Shown here in pieces: positions 17,417 to 25,750 of a stretch of 64,000 bases of DNA. The notes under the pieces are model-generated. The model did not search any database. It had not been told where the DNA came from and saw only the letters and a program-made list of their open reading frames with translations. The stretch's first letter is position 1. Every line of letters starts with the position of its first letter. Source of the stretch: an uncultured Eubacteriales bacterium (lineage in GTDB: Bacteria; Bacillota; Clostridia; Oscillospirales; Oscillospiraceae); NCBI GenBank assembly GCA_900545585.1, contig UQZR01000001.1, forward strand, positions 1 through 64,000. Direction: 5' to 3'. Both the position numbers and the translations under genes were made by a program.

Positions 17417-17768
17417 CCGCTACATCCGCGGCGACGGCGGCACCTACACCCGCATCAGCGCGGAGGACGCGCCGCTGCCGCCGCCGGAGCCGCAGCGTTC
17501 ACCTCAGCCACCGCAGCGTCCGACTGCTCCCCTGCCTCCCAGGCCGCAGGAAGCGCCGCCCGTGCAAGAGCCTCCACCTGATGAGCCGCCCCGCCGTCCT
17601 CCGCCGCCTGCGCCGGAGCGGGGACTTCTCAACGGCCTGCTGGAGAAGCTGCACCTGTCGGATCTTGATGCGGGAGACATCCTTCTGCTGATCCTGCTGT
17701 TCTTTCTCTTCCGGCAGGAGGCGGACGAGGAGCTGCTCATCGCCATCGGCCTGCTGCTGATCTTGTAG
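17409..17768 (+). CDS. Proline-rich protein with C-terminal hydrophobic hairpin
   Basis: Not recognised. 119 residues. Residues about 22-72 are very rich in proline (PPPEPQ, PPRRPPPPAP). A short amphipathic helix (GLLNGLLEKLHLSDLDAGD) and two short hydrophobic stretches (ILLLILLFFLF and LLIAIGLLLIL) separated by an acidic turn RQEADEE form the C-terminus. This could be a tail anchor with a flexible cytoplasmic Pro-rich arm. It overlaps the preceding gene by eight bases. Small clostridial proteins with the same ending exist but have no assigned role, as far as I know. Confidence 0.65.
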   Translation: MYNRYIRGDGGTYTRISAEDAPLPPPEPQRSPQPPQRPTAPLPPRPQEAPPVQEPPPDEPPRRPPPPAPERGLLNGLLEKLHLSDLDAGDILLLILLFFLFRQEADEELLIAIGLLLIL

Positions 17769-17784
17769 CTGACAGATATTACAT

Positions 17785-17813
17785 TTGCAAAAAGATTACA
17801 AATCGGTTACAAT
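17785..17813 (+). promoter_or_regulatory. Promoter of the cysteine micropeptide gene
   Basis: TTGCAA (17785-17790) and TACAAT (17808-17813) separated by exactly 17 bases, about 45 bases upstream of the 21-codon gene. Confidence 0.75.
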
Positions 17814-17857
17814 GACGTTGTCCTTGCAAGGGAAATACACATAGGAGGTACAGCATT

Positions 17858-17923
17858 ATGTTCTGCAATTTCGACTGCGCTTCCCTGCTGAAGCTGCTGT
17901 GCGGTTTCTTCGGCAAGTGCTGA
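17858..17923 (+). CDS. 21-residue four-cysteine peptide
   Basis: Not a recognised family. ATG at 17858 with a near-perfect AGGAGG eight bases upstream, 21 codons, TGA at 17921-17923. The product has Cys at 3, 7, 15 and 21, a hydrophobic amphipathic core (SLLKLLCGFF) and a net charge near +1. Its own promoter and a strong terminator 18 bases after the stop make it a separate transcription unit, which argues that it is a real gene despite its size. It could bind metal, form disulfides, associate with the membrane or be a signal peptide; I cannot choose between these. Confidence 0.6.
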   Translation: MFCNFDCASLLKLLCGFFGKC

Positions 17924-17940
17924 CGCATATACGCACATAA

Positions 17941-17973
17941 AAACACCCCTCGGCCGTATGGCCGGGGGTGTTT
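17941..17973 (+). terminator. Strong terminator after the micropeptide gene
   Basis: AAACACCCCTCGGCC pairs with GGCCGGGGGTGTTT around a GTAT loop; T residues at the end of the stem. Confidence 0.8.
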
Positions 17974-17983
17974 CAGCTTGGTC

Positions 17984-18017
17984 AAAGAGAGCACCGCCTT
18001 ACGGCGATGCTCTCTTT
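17984..18017 (-). terminator. Hairpin at the end of the GGGtGRT operon
   Basis: AAAGAGAGCA and TGCTCTCTTT arms with an inner GCC/GGC stem and a TTAC loop. It lies downstream of the minus-strand stop at 18147 and could work in either direction. Confidence 0.55.
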
Positions 18018-18027
18018 TCTCGCTCTT

Positions 18028-18068
18028 TTTGTCCACATCTCGGAAAAATGTGGACAAAACGTGGACAA
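18028..18068. repeat. Inverted and direct copies of TTGTCCAC
   Basis: TTTGTCCACAT (18028-18038) is perfectly inverted at 18048-18058 (ATGTGGACAAA), and GTGGACAA occurs again at 18061-18068, 11 bases after the preceding copy. Location is the 3-prime side of the GGGtGRT gene. Confidence 0.6.
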
Positions 18069-18146
18069 GACCACTTTTTTGACCGGATTTTTACTGCGTC
18101 AGCGCTTCATCCGCCGACTTCAAAAAATCCAGTAACCGTTGGTATA

Positions 18147-19148
18147 TCAGGCTTTTACAGCTTCTTCCACCGCAACAGCGACAGCCACGGTAGCGCCCAC
18201 CATGGGGTTGTTGCCCATGCCCAGGAAGCCCATCATCTCCACGTGTGCGGGGACGGAGCTGGAGCCGGCGAACTGCGCGTCAGAGTGCATACGGCCCATA
18301 GTGTCGGTCATGCCGTAGCTGGCGGGGCCGGCGGCCATATTGTCGGGATGCAGCGTGCGGCCCGTGCCGCCGCCGGAGGCCACGGAGAAGTACTTCTTCC
18401 CCTGCTCGATGCATTCCTTCTTGTAGGTGCCTGCCACGGGGTGCTGGAAGCGGGTGGGGTTGGTGGAGTTGCCGGTGATGGACACATCCACGCCCTCGTG
18501 GTGCATGATGGCCACGCCCTCGCGGACGTCATCCGCGCCGTAGCAGCGGACATCGGCGCGCTCCGTCTCGGAGTAGCGGATCTCCCGGACGATCTTCAGC
18601 TCGCTGGTATAATAGTCGAACTGGGTCTGCACATAGGTGAAGCCGTTGATACGGCTGATGATCTGGGCGGCATCCTTGCCGAGGCCGTTCAGAATTACGC
18701 GCAGAGGCTCCTTGCGGGCCTTATTGGCGTTCTTTACGATGCCGATGGCGCCCTCGGCGGCGGCGAAGGACTCGTGGCCAGCCAGGAACGCGAAGCACTT
18801 GGAATCATCGCTGAGCAGCATGGCGCCCAGGTTGCCATGACCCAGACCCACCTTGCGGTCCTCAGCCACAGAGCCGTCGATGCAGAAGGACTGGAGGCCC
18901 ACGCCGATCATCTTGGCGGCTTCAGCGGCAGTCTTGACACCGGACTTGATGGCGATGGCTGCGCCCACGGTGTACGCCCAGCAGGCGTTCTCAAAGCAGA
19001 TGGGCTGGATACCCTTCACGATCTCATAGGGGTCGAAGCCCTTTGCCTTGCAGATCTCGCGGCATTCCTCCACGGAGCCGATGCCGTACTGGGCCAGGAC
19101 GCCGTTGATCTTGTCGATCCTTCTCTCGTAACTTTCAAACAGAGCCAT
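18147..19148 (-). CDS. GGGtGRT protein (conserved, unknown function)
   Basis: Conserved clostridial protein of unknown function named for its glycine motif, seen here as SGGGTGRTLHPDNMAAGP. 333 residues, soluble, with other Gly-rich blocks (VGLGHGNLGAMLL; MMGFLGMGNNPMVG) and a Cys pair region near the N-terminus (GIQPICFENACWAYT). No transmembrane segments except a mildly hydrophobic Ala/Val tail. The start has a GGAGGGA site. It lies 18 bases downstream of a NifU-like scaffold gene; the two are regularly linked, which suggests a redox or Fe-S related role (inference). Confidence 0.85.
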   Translation of the reverse strand: MALFESYERRIDKINGVLAQYGIGSVEECREICKAKGFDPYEIVKGIQPICFENACWAYTVGAAIAIKSGVKTAAEAAKMIGVGLQSFCIDGSVAEDRKVGLGHGNLGAMLLSDDSKCFAFLAGHESFAAAEGAIGIVKNANKARKEPLRVILNGLGKDAAQIISRINGFTYVQTQFDYYTSELKIVREIRYSETERADVRCYGADDVREGVAIMHHEGVDVSITGNSTNPTRFQHPVAGTYKKECIEQGKKYFSVASGGGTGRTLHPDNMAAGPASYGMTDTMGRMHSDAQFAGSSSVPAHVEMMGFLGMGNNPMVGATVAVAVAVEEAVKA

Positions 19149-19166
19149 TGTTGTCGTCCTCCCTTC

Positions 19167-19859
19167 TTATTCCTGACGCGGGTCGATATACTTCGCCGCG
19201 TTGTCCCACTGGCCATAGTGGCCGGTGGCCTTCTTCAGTGCCTCGTTGGCATCGTCGCCCTTCTTGATGAAATCCATCATCTTGCCCAGGCTGATGAACT
19301 CGTAGCCCACGATCTCATCGTCCTTGTTCAGGGCCAGACGGCTGCAGTAGCCCTCGGCCATCTCCAGATAGCGGGGACCCTTGTCTCTGGTGGCGAACAT
19401 GGTGCCCACCTGGGAACGCAGGCCCTTGCCCAGGTCCTCCAGAGACGCACCCACGGCCAGACCGTCCTCGGAGAAGGCGGACTGAGTACGGCCGTACACG
19501 ATCTGCAGGAACAGCTCGCGCATGGCGGTGTTGATGGCATCGCACACCAGGTCGGTGTTCAGTGCCTCCAGAATGGTCTTGCCGATCAGGATCTCGGAGG
19601 CCATGGCGGCGGAGTGGGTCATGCCGGAGCAGCCGATGGTCTCCACCAGCGCTTCCTCGATGACGCCGTTCTTCACGTTCAGCGTCAGCTTGCAGGCGCC
19701 CTGCTGCGGGGCGCACCAGCCCACACCGTGGGTAAAACCGGAAATGTCGGAGATCTCCTTGGCCTGCACCCACTTGCCCTCCTCAGGAATGGGCGCCGGT
19801 CCGTGATAAGCGCCCTTGGCCACGGGACACATATGCTGAACTTCAGTCGTATAGATCAT
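19167..19859 (-). CDS. NifU-like iron-sulfur scaffold protein
   Basis: Predicted scaffold of the IscU/NifU N-terminal type, 230 residues. Cys residues fall in HMCPVAKG, VGWCAPQQGACKL, ETIGCSGMTHSAAMA and a later GYCSRL; the GCSGMTHSAA block corresponds to the CSGC-type ligand loop of NifU proteins. It is longer than IscU, with a C-terminal extension. First gene of a two-gene unit with the GGGtGRT protein, preceded by AAGGAAG and a good promoter (19914-19942). The client protein is unknown. Confidence 0.8.
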   Translation of the reverse strand: MIYTTEVQHMCPVAKGAYHGPAPIPEEGKWVQAKEISDISGFTHGVGWCAPQQGACKLTLNVKNGVIEEALVETIGCSGMTHSAAMASEILIGKTILEALNTDLVCDAINTAMRELFLQIVYGRTQSAFSEDGLAVGASLEDLGKGLRSQVGTMFATRDKGPRYLEMAEGYCSRLALNKDDEIVGYEFISLGKMMDFIKKGDDANEALKKATGHYGQWDNAAKYIDPRQE

Positions 19860-19913
19860 AGCAGCGATCTTCCTTTCTCATATATAGTTACCATCAGTGA
19901 AATGACCGATGGC

Positions 19914-19942
19914 ATTATAACAGAGCGCGGCAGAAAAAGCAA
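19914..19942 (-). promoter_or_regulatory. Promoter of the NifU-like/GGGtGRT operon
   Basis: Minus-strand TTGCTT (19937-19942) and TATAAT (19914-19919), 17-base spacing. A short inverted repeat (CCATC/GATGG) lies in the leader. Confidence 0.7.
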
Positions 19943-20053
19943 GAAACATTCCAAACATTTGGTGTAATTACCAGATGGAACGCCGCTTTTCACCGGACAG
20001 GGGCATTTTATCACAAAATCTCGCGTTCTGCAACAGAACAGCCCCCGTTCTCC

Positions 20054-20081
20054 TTGACTTTTCCCTTATTTGAAATATAAT
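20054..20081 (+). promoter_or_regulatory. Promoter of gltX
   Basis: TTGACT (20054-20059) and TATAAT (20076-20081), 16-base spacing, 38 bases before the gltX start. Confidence 0.75.
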
Positions 20082-20119
20082 AAACGGGTATTTTATGAGA
20101 TTCAGAGGAGGATGTCCCG

Positions 20120-21604
20120 ATGAGCATGGATATGACCTATTTCGACGAGATGGAGGCCCGCATCCCCCGCGGCAAGGTCCGCACCCGTTTCGCCCCCTCG
20201 CCCACCGGCTATATGCACGTGGGTAACCTGCGCACGGCGCTGTATACCTGGCTCATCGCCCGCAGCCACGGCGGCACGTTCATCCTCCGTATTGAGGACA
20301 CGGACCAGGGCCGTCTGGTGGAGGGTACGGTGGATGTCATCTACCGTACCATGGCCGAGTGCGGCCTGGACCATGACGAGGGCCCCGATGTGGGCGGTCC
20401 GGTGGCACCCTACATCCAGTCCCAGCGGCGGGACACCTACGGCAGGTATGCCCAGTTGCTGGTGGAAAAAGGCGGCGCATACTACTGCTTCTGCGAAAAG
20501 TGCGCCTCCGAGGAGGACAGCGGCGAGTTTGACCGCGCCGCCGATCCCTGCCGCGATCTGCCGCTGGAGGACGCCCTGCGCCGCGTGGAGGCCGGTGAGC
20601 CATACGTCATCCGGCAGAAGATCCCCCAGACAGGCACCACCACGTTCCACGATGCCATCTTCGGAGACATCACCGTGGAGAACAGCACGCTGGACGATCA
20701 GGTGCTGCTGAAGCGGGACGGCCTGCCTACCTACAATTTCGCCAACGTCATCGACGACCATCTGATGGGCATCACCCATGTGGTGCGGGGCAGCGAGTAT
20801 CTCTCCTCCGCCCCCAAGTACGACCTGCTGTACCATGCCTTCGGCTGGGACGTGCCCACCTATGTCCACTGCTCTCCCGTGATGCGGGACGCCCAGAACA
20901 AGATGTCCAAGCGCCACGGCGATCCCTCCTATGAGGATCTGAAGGCGGAGGGCTATCTCACCGAGGCCATCCTGAACTATGTGGCCCTGCTGGGATGGTC
21001 CCCCAAGGGCGAGCTGGCAGAACAGGAGATCTTTACCCTGCCGGAGTTGGTGAATGCCTTCGACATCACCGGCATCTCCAAGTCCCCTGCCATCTTCGAC
21101 CGCGCCAAGCTGGATCACTTCAACGCCGTGTATCTGCGGAGCATGGCCCCCGAGGCGTTTGCCAAGGCGGCGGAGCCCTACATCCGCCAGACGGTGAAGG
21201 GTAACTTCGATGTGGCCGCCATCGCGGGACTGCTTCAGGCCCGCTGCGAGAAGCTGACGGAGATCCCCGAGAAGGTGGATTTCTTCGACACCTGCCCCGA
21301 CTACGGCGTAGAGTTCTTCACCAATAAGAAATCCAAAACGAACCCCGAGGTCTGCAGGACTATGCTGGAGGCCGCCATTCCCATGCTGGAGGCACTGCCT
21401 CAGTGGACGGACGAGGCCATCCACGACGGGCTGGTAGCACTGGCGGAGACACTGGGTGTCAAGAACGCCACGCTGATGTGGCCGGTGCGCATTGCCGCCG
21501 CCGGCAAGCTGGTGACCCCGGGCGGCGCTGTGGAGATCTGCCGCATCCTGGGCCGCGACGAGACGCTGCGCCGTCTCCGCGCCGGTCTGGAGAAGCTGGC
21601 ATGA
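20120..21604 (+). CDS. gltX: Glutamyl-tRNA synthetase
   Basis: Class I synthetase that charges tRNA-Glu. 494 residues. The HIGH-region block is APSPTGYMHVGNLRTAL (about 25-41) and KMSKR is present in AQNKMSKRHGDPSYE. A Cys-rich insertion (YYCFCEKCASEE) occupies the place of the zinc-binding segment. The ATG at 20120 follows GAGGAGGATGTCCCG; an ATG two codons later is also possible. Its stop overlaps the start of the SpoIIM-like gene (ATGA). Confidence 0.95.
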   Translation: MSMDMTYFDEMEARIPRGKVRTRFAPSPTGYMHVGNLRTALYTWLIARSHGGTFILRIEDTDQGRLVEGTVDVIYRTMAECGLDHDEGPDVGGPVAPYIQSQRRDTYGRYAQLLVEKGGAYYCFCEKCASEEDSGEFDRAADPCRDLPLEDALRRVEAGEPYVIRQKIPQTGTTTFHDAIFGDITVENSTLDDQVLLKRDGLPTYNFANVIDDHLMGITHVVRGSEYLSSAPKYDLLYHAFGWDVPTYVHCSPVMRDAQNKMSKRHGDPSYEDLKAEGYLTEAILNYVALLGWSPKGELAEQEIFTLPELVNAFDITGISKSPAIFDRAKLDHFNAVYLRSMAPEAFAKAAEPYIRQTVKGNFDVAAIAGLLQARCEKLTEIPEKVDFFDTCPDYGVEFFTNKKSKTNPEVCRTMLEAAIPMLEALPQWTDEAIHDGLVALAETLGVKNATLMWPVRIAAAGKLVTPGGAVEICRILGRDETLRRLRAGLEKLA

Positions 21605-22218
21605 TCGCCTCCCAGTTCCGTCAGCTGCGGGATTTCTTCCGCAGTCAGGACTTCCGCCATTCCCTGCTCATCACAGGCGGTGCTTTTGCCGCACTGATCG
21701 TGCTGGCCTTCGCGGCGGGACTGATCTTCCCTGCCGTGCCTGCGCAGGTGCTGGCGCTGTTCAGCCAGCAGATGGCCGACGCCGGTGTGGTCAGCGAGAG
21801 CGGCAGCATCAGTGTGCCGGCGCTGCTCTGGAACAACCTGCGGGCCATGGTGCTCAGCGTACTGTACGGATTTATCCCGTTCATCTATCTGCCCGCCCTG
21901 TCGCTGGGCGTCAATGCCCTGCTGCTGGGCTTATTCGCCGCATACTTCCTCAACAACGGCATCTCTATGCTGGCCTATCTGGGGGGTATCCTGCCCCACG
22001 GCATCTTTGAACTGCCGGCGCTGGTCATCAGTCTGGCCTGCGGTATCTACCTGTGCAGCCGCATCAACCAGTATGTCCGCAAAAACACCCGGGGCATGAT
22101 GGCCCCCACGCTGAAAAATATCGTCCGCGTGCTGACGCTGACGGTGCTGCCGCTGCTGGCGGTGGCAGCTGCGGTGGAGGCGTATGTGACGCCCGCTGTG
22201 ATGCAGTTTTTCCTGTAA
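21601..22218 (+). CDS. SpoIIM-like (DUF95) membrane protein
   Basis: Integral membrane protein, 205 residues, related to stage II sporulation protein M. Hydrophobic helices: HSLLITGGAFAALIVLAFAA, NLRAMVLSVLYGFIPF, LSLGVNALLLGLFAAYFL, GIFELPALVISLACGIYLC and a C-terminal VLTLTVLPLLAVAAAV. The family-like GILPHGIFELPA motif is clear. It is distinct from the canonical SpoIIM near 1 kb. Its ATG overlaps the gltX stop by four bases. The role is unknown; a sporulation link is only suggested by family. Confidence 0.8.
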   Translation: MIASQFRQLRDFFRSQDFRHSLLITGGAFAALIVLAFAAGLIFPAVPAQVLALFSQQMADAGVVSESGSISVPALLWNNLRAMVLSVLYGFIPFIYLPALSLGVNALLLGLFAAYFLNNGISMLAYLGGILPHGIFELPALVISLACGIYLCSRINQYVRKNTRGMMAPTLKNIVRVLTLTVLPLLAVAAAVEAYVTPAVMQFFL

Positions 22219-22273
22219 GGACCGGCTTTTGCCATTCTAAATATTCAACTTCACTTTGAAAGGAACGATCCAG

Positions 22274-24376
22274 ATGTGTGAGAAAAAGATCAATGTTCCC
22301 GCCCTGTTCGGCGAAATGGTGTTCGGAGAACAGCAGATGCAGCAGCGTCTCCCCGCCGATGTGTACCGTGCATGGCAGCAATCACTGGCACAGGGAACGG
22401 CGTTGGATCGTTCCGTAGCCGGCGAGATCGCCGGCGCGATGAAGGACTGGGCCATTGAAAAGGGCGCCACCCACTACACCCACTGGTTTCAGCCCATGAC
22501 CGGCTTCACCGCCGAGAAGCACGACAGCTTCATCACCCGCGACGGCAAGGACGGCGTGCGGATGGAGCTGAGCGCCAAGGAGCTGAACAAGGGTGAGGCC
22601 GATGCCTCCAGCTTCCCCTCCGGCGGCCTGCGGGCCACCTTTGAGGCTCGAGGCTACACGGCCTGGGACCCCACCTCCTACGCCTTCGTGAAGGACGACA
22701 CCCTGTACATCCCCACCATCTTCTGCTCGTACAGCGGCCAGACGCTGGATAAGAAGACCCCCCTGCTGCGCTCCATGCGGGAGCTGGACCGCGCATGCGT
22801 CCGCATCCTGCGGCTGTTTGGCAACACGGAGGTCCAGCATGTCACGGCCCAGGTGGGCCCCGAGCAGGAGTATTTTCTCATCGACAAGAGCGCCTACGAG
22901 CGCCGCGAGGACCTGAAGCTGTGCGGTCGGACGCTGTTCGGCGCCAAGCCTCCCAAGGGTCAGGAGCTGGACGACCACTATTACGGCGCCATCAAGCCCC
23001 GCGTGGCCGCGTTCATGCGGGAGCTGGATCAGGAGCTGTGGAAGCTGGGTGTACTGGCCAAGACGGAGCACAACGAGGTGGCTCCCGCCCAGCATGAGCT
23101 GGCTCCCATCTATGCTGATGCCAACACTGCCTGCGACAAGAACCAGCTGACCATGGAGATGCTGAAGAAGGTGGCCGCCCGCCACGGACTGGTGTGCCTG
23201 CTCCACGAAAAGCCCTTCGCCGGTGTCAACGGCTCCGGTAAGCATGACAACTGGTCCCTTCAGACCGACACCGGCGAGAACCTGCTGAAGCCCGGCGGTA
23301 CCCCCAGCCAGAACGCCCAGTTTCTGCTGATCCTGGCGGCTTTTATCAAGGGCGTGGACGAGTATCAGGAGATGCTGCGCTGCTGCGTGTCATATCCCGG
23401 CAACGACCACCGTCTGGGCGGCAACGAGGCCCCTCCTGCCATCATCTCTATTTTTCTGGGTGATGAGCTGACGGCCATTCTGGACTCTATCGTTCAGGGC
23501 ACGGAGTACGTGGATATCACCAAGAAGAAGCTGCGCGTTGGCATCGATGCCATGCCCGATATTCCCCAGGACACCACGGACCGCAACCGCACCTCTCCTC
23601 TGGCCTTTACCGGCAACAAGTTCGAATTCCGTATGCTGGGCTCCTCCCAGTCCATCGCCAGCCCCAATGTGGTGCTGAACACCATCATGACCGAGGAATT
23701 GAGCCAGTTCGCCGACCGGCTGGAGAAGGCCGAGAACTTCCAGTCCGCCCTGCAGGAGCTGCTGCAGGAGACGTTTACCGCCCACCAGCGCATCATCTTC
23801 AACGGCAACGGCTACGATGACGCCTGGGTGGCTGAGGCTGCCCGCCGCGGCCTTGCTAACCTCCGCGACACCGTGGACTGCATGCCCGCCTACATCGACA
23901 AGAAGAACGTGGAGCTGTTCACGAAGCACGCCGTCCTGACGGAGACGGAGATGCGCGCCCGCTATGAGATCCATCTGGAGAACTACTGCAAGGTGTCCGC
24001 CATCGAGGCCAACACCCTGCTGGATATGGCGCAGCGCAGCATCCTTCCTGTGGCGGCGCGGTACTCCGGCGATCTGGCCAAGGGCATGGCACACAAGCAG
24101 GAGGCGGGCCTGGCCTCCACCTGCCGTCTGGAGGAGCATCTGATTCGTCGGATCAGTGGACTCAGTGACCAGCTGCTGGATGTCTGCCAGGATCTCTCTC
24201 AGGCACTGGAGAAGGCTCCCGCCGCCGACAGCGGCATCGAGGCCGCCCACTACTTCCGTGGGGAGATCAACACCCGCGTCCGGCAGGCCGGCGACCTCAT
24301 CAGCCAGCTGGAATCCCTGGTGGACGCCAAGATGTGGCCTTATCCTACCTATGCCGACATCCTGTTCGGGGTGTAA
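22274..24376 (+). CDS. glnN: Glutamine synthetase type III (GlnN)
   Basis: ATP-dependent amidation of glutamate with ammonium. 700 residues from the ATG at 22274, which has GAAAGGAA upstream. Type III features: a long N-terminal region, SFPSGGLRATFEARGYTAWD, the metal-binding VGPEQEYFLID, NEVAPAQHELAPIYA, and the catalytic loop region HEKPFAGVNGSGKHDNWS. Helical C-terminal extension of about 200 residues. It starts 55 bases after the SpoIIM-like gene and may share the gltX transcript. A strong terminator follows. Confidence 0.95.
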   Translation: MCEKKINVPALFGEMVFGEQQMQQRLPADVYRAWQQSLAQGTALDRSVAGEIAGAMKDWAIEKGATHYTHWFQPMTGFTAEKHDSFITRDGKDGVRMELSAKELNKGEADASSFPSGGLRATFEARGYTAWDPTSYAFVKDDTLYIPTIFCSYSGQTLDKKTPLLRSMRELDRACVRILRLFGNTEVQHVTAQVGPEQEYFLIDKSAYERREDLKLCGRTLFGAKPPKGQELDDHYYGAIKPRVAAFMRELDQELWKLGVLAKTEHNEVAPAQHELAPIYADANTACDKNQLTMEMLKKVAARHGLVCLLHEKPFAGVNGSGKHDNWSLQTDTGENLLKPGGTPSQNAQFLLILAAFIKGVDEYQEMLRCCVSYPGNDHRLGGNEAPPAIISIFLGDELTAILDSIVQGTEYVDITKKKLRVGIDAMPDIPQDTTDRNRTSPLAFTGNKFEFRMLGSSQSIASPNVVLNTIMTEELSQFADRLEKAENFQSALQELLQETFTAHQRIIFNGNGYDDAWVAEAARRGLANLRDTVDCMPAYIDKKNVELFTKHAVLTETEMRARYEIHLENYCKVSAIEANTLLDMAQRSILPVAARYSGDLAKGMAHKQEAGLASTCRLEEHLIRRISGLSDQLLDVCQDLSQALEKAPAADSGIEAAHYFRGEINTRVRQAGDLISQLESLVDAKMWPYPTYADILFGV

Positions 24377-24402
24377 GGCATATCTGCTTTACAACGATTG
24401 CA

Positions 24403-24438
24403 AAAAGTGGACGGAGGCGATGCCTCCGTCCACTTTTT
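24403..24438 (+). terminator. Terminator after glnN
   Basis: AAAAGTGGACGGAGGC pairs with GCCTCCGTCCACTTTT, loop of a few bases, then T tract. Symmetric, so it may also serve the convergent ykvI gene. Confidence 0.85.
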
Positions 24439-24453
24439 CTGCCACATATACCG

Positions 24454-25524
24454 TCAGGCGCTGGCCTTCTCCTTTTTTCGGCACTGTACGAAGTGTACCA
24501 CCATGCACACGATGAACACGATGCTCAGATAGCCAAAGATCGGATACACCACGGCGATGATCTCACCGAAGCCCAGCAGACTGGCGCACCACGCCAGCAC
24601 GCACAGCCCCACCAGCACCGGCTTCTTTTTTTCCCGCACGAAGCGGGCCTTCTGCTCCAGATAGGCGATGAGTCCCACCAGACTGGCCAGCGCGTTGCAG
24701 AACATGGCCAGCAGCAGCATCAGGCCGTACACCGTGCCCAGCGTCCCGTTGAGACGGCTGGCCAGCGCCACCATGGGCAGCTCCGCCGCCACCGCCTCGG
24801 GGTATGACGCCAGACTGGTGAGGATACTGCCCGCCACCGCCAGCAGCATCACACCGGCCAGAATGATGCCGCCGTAGATGTGGCGCTTCCGCCGGACGTA
24901 CTGCCCCACCGGCGACATGATACCGATACCGCCCAGAATATTATAGGAGACGAAGGTCAGCGCTGCGATGAACCAGTTGGGCATCAGCGGGTTGTTGTTC
25001 ACGTTCCGCAGCTGGAAGACCCCCTCCGTGCCGAAGGTGGCGTAGGCTCCCACGGCGAAGGCCACGGTGGCCGTGATCAGCACGGGTATCAGTGCGGAGA
25101 AGGCATTGACCATTCCCGTCACGCCCAGCAGCGCCACCGCGAACACCAGTGCCATAAACACGGCGCTGCCCAGCCACGCCGACACATCGAACAGCTGGGC
25201 CAGCATAGCGCCCACACCGGCGGACATGGACACCACCACAAAAAACAGGAATACCGCGCCCACCGCACCGGAGGCCGCCCGCAGCCACTTGACGTTCCAG
25301 GGTACCAGCAGGCGATCCATGTCGGAACACTGGGTCATCTGGGTCAGCCGCACGAACAGGATACCAATGGCGGAGAACAGCACCACTGCCAGCAGAAAAC
25401 CCACATAGCCCAAGTTGCCGAAGCTGCCGAAAAACTGCCACAGCTCCTGCCCCGAGATAAAGCCGGCCCCCAGGAAGCATCCCACATATGTAAAGGCCAG
25501 CGACCACGTTTTGATCTCTTTCAT
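24454..25524 (-). CDS. YkvI-like membrane transporter
   Basis: Polytopic membrane protein, 356 residues, about ten hydrophobic helices, in the LeuT/APC-fold superfamily as the YkvI-type group. The N-terminal block TYVGCFLGAGFISGQELWQFF is typical of these proteins, and YNILGGIGIMSPVG lies in the middle. The substrate is unknown, probably an amino acid or small organic ion with Na+. The start at 25522-25524 has GAGGTG upstream; the longer reading begins in the divergent promoter region. It is convergent with glnN and divergent from ptb. Confidence 0.8.
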   Translation of the reverse strand: MKEIKTWSLAFTYVGCFLGAGFISGQELWQFFGSFGNLGYVGFLLAVVLFSAIGILFVRLTQMTQCSDMDRLLVPWNVKWLRAASGAVGAVFLFFVVVSMSAGVGAMLAQLFDVSAWLGSAVFMALVFAVALLGVTGMVNAFSALIPVLITATVAFAVGAYATFGTEGVFQLRNVNNNPLMPNWFIAALTFVSYNILGGIGIMSPVGQYVRRKRHIYGGIILAGVMLLAVAGSILTSLASYPEAVAAELPMVALASRLNGTLGTVYGLMLLLAMFCNALASLVGLIAYLEQKARFVREKKKPVLVGLCVLAWCASLLGFGEIIAVVYPIFGYLSIVFIVCMVVHFVQCRKKEKASA

Positions 25525-25558
25525 CTCTTTCACCTCATGAAAAAATACACGTCTATCC

Positions 25559-25587
25559 AGTGTATGCGATGCGGCGGATTTCGTCAA
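25559..25587 (-). promoter_or_regulatory. Promoter of ykvI-like gene
   Basis: Minus-strand TTGACG (25582-25587) and TACACT (25559-25564) with 17-base spacing. Confidence 0.7.
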
Positions 25588-25642
25588 CCCCTGCAATGTC
25601 TCGGCATGACAAATTAATTTCGCCGAATCATTCAGTTTATTG

Positions 25643-25671
25643 TTGACGCGGCGGGTGTGCCGATGTATAAT
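25643..25671 (+). promoter_or_regulatory. Promoter of the ptb-like gene
   Basis: TTGACG (25643-25648) and TATAAT (25666-25671) with 17-base spacing, 80 bases before the start codon. Confidence 0.78.
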
Positions 25672-25750
25672 CATCCCATCGTAAAGCGTAAAATTGTACT
25701 GTTTTTGCTTTACATAGGCAAAGAATTTGCGCTACACAGGAGGAAAATGT

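Noticed and set aside
17958..19967. Open frame of 669 codons on the plus strand opposite the GGGtGRT and NifU-like genes
   Set aside because: It crosses a terminator and two repeats, runs antisense to two conserved genes and resembles no protein family.
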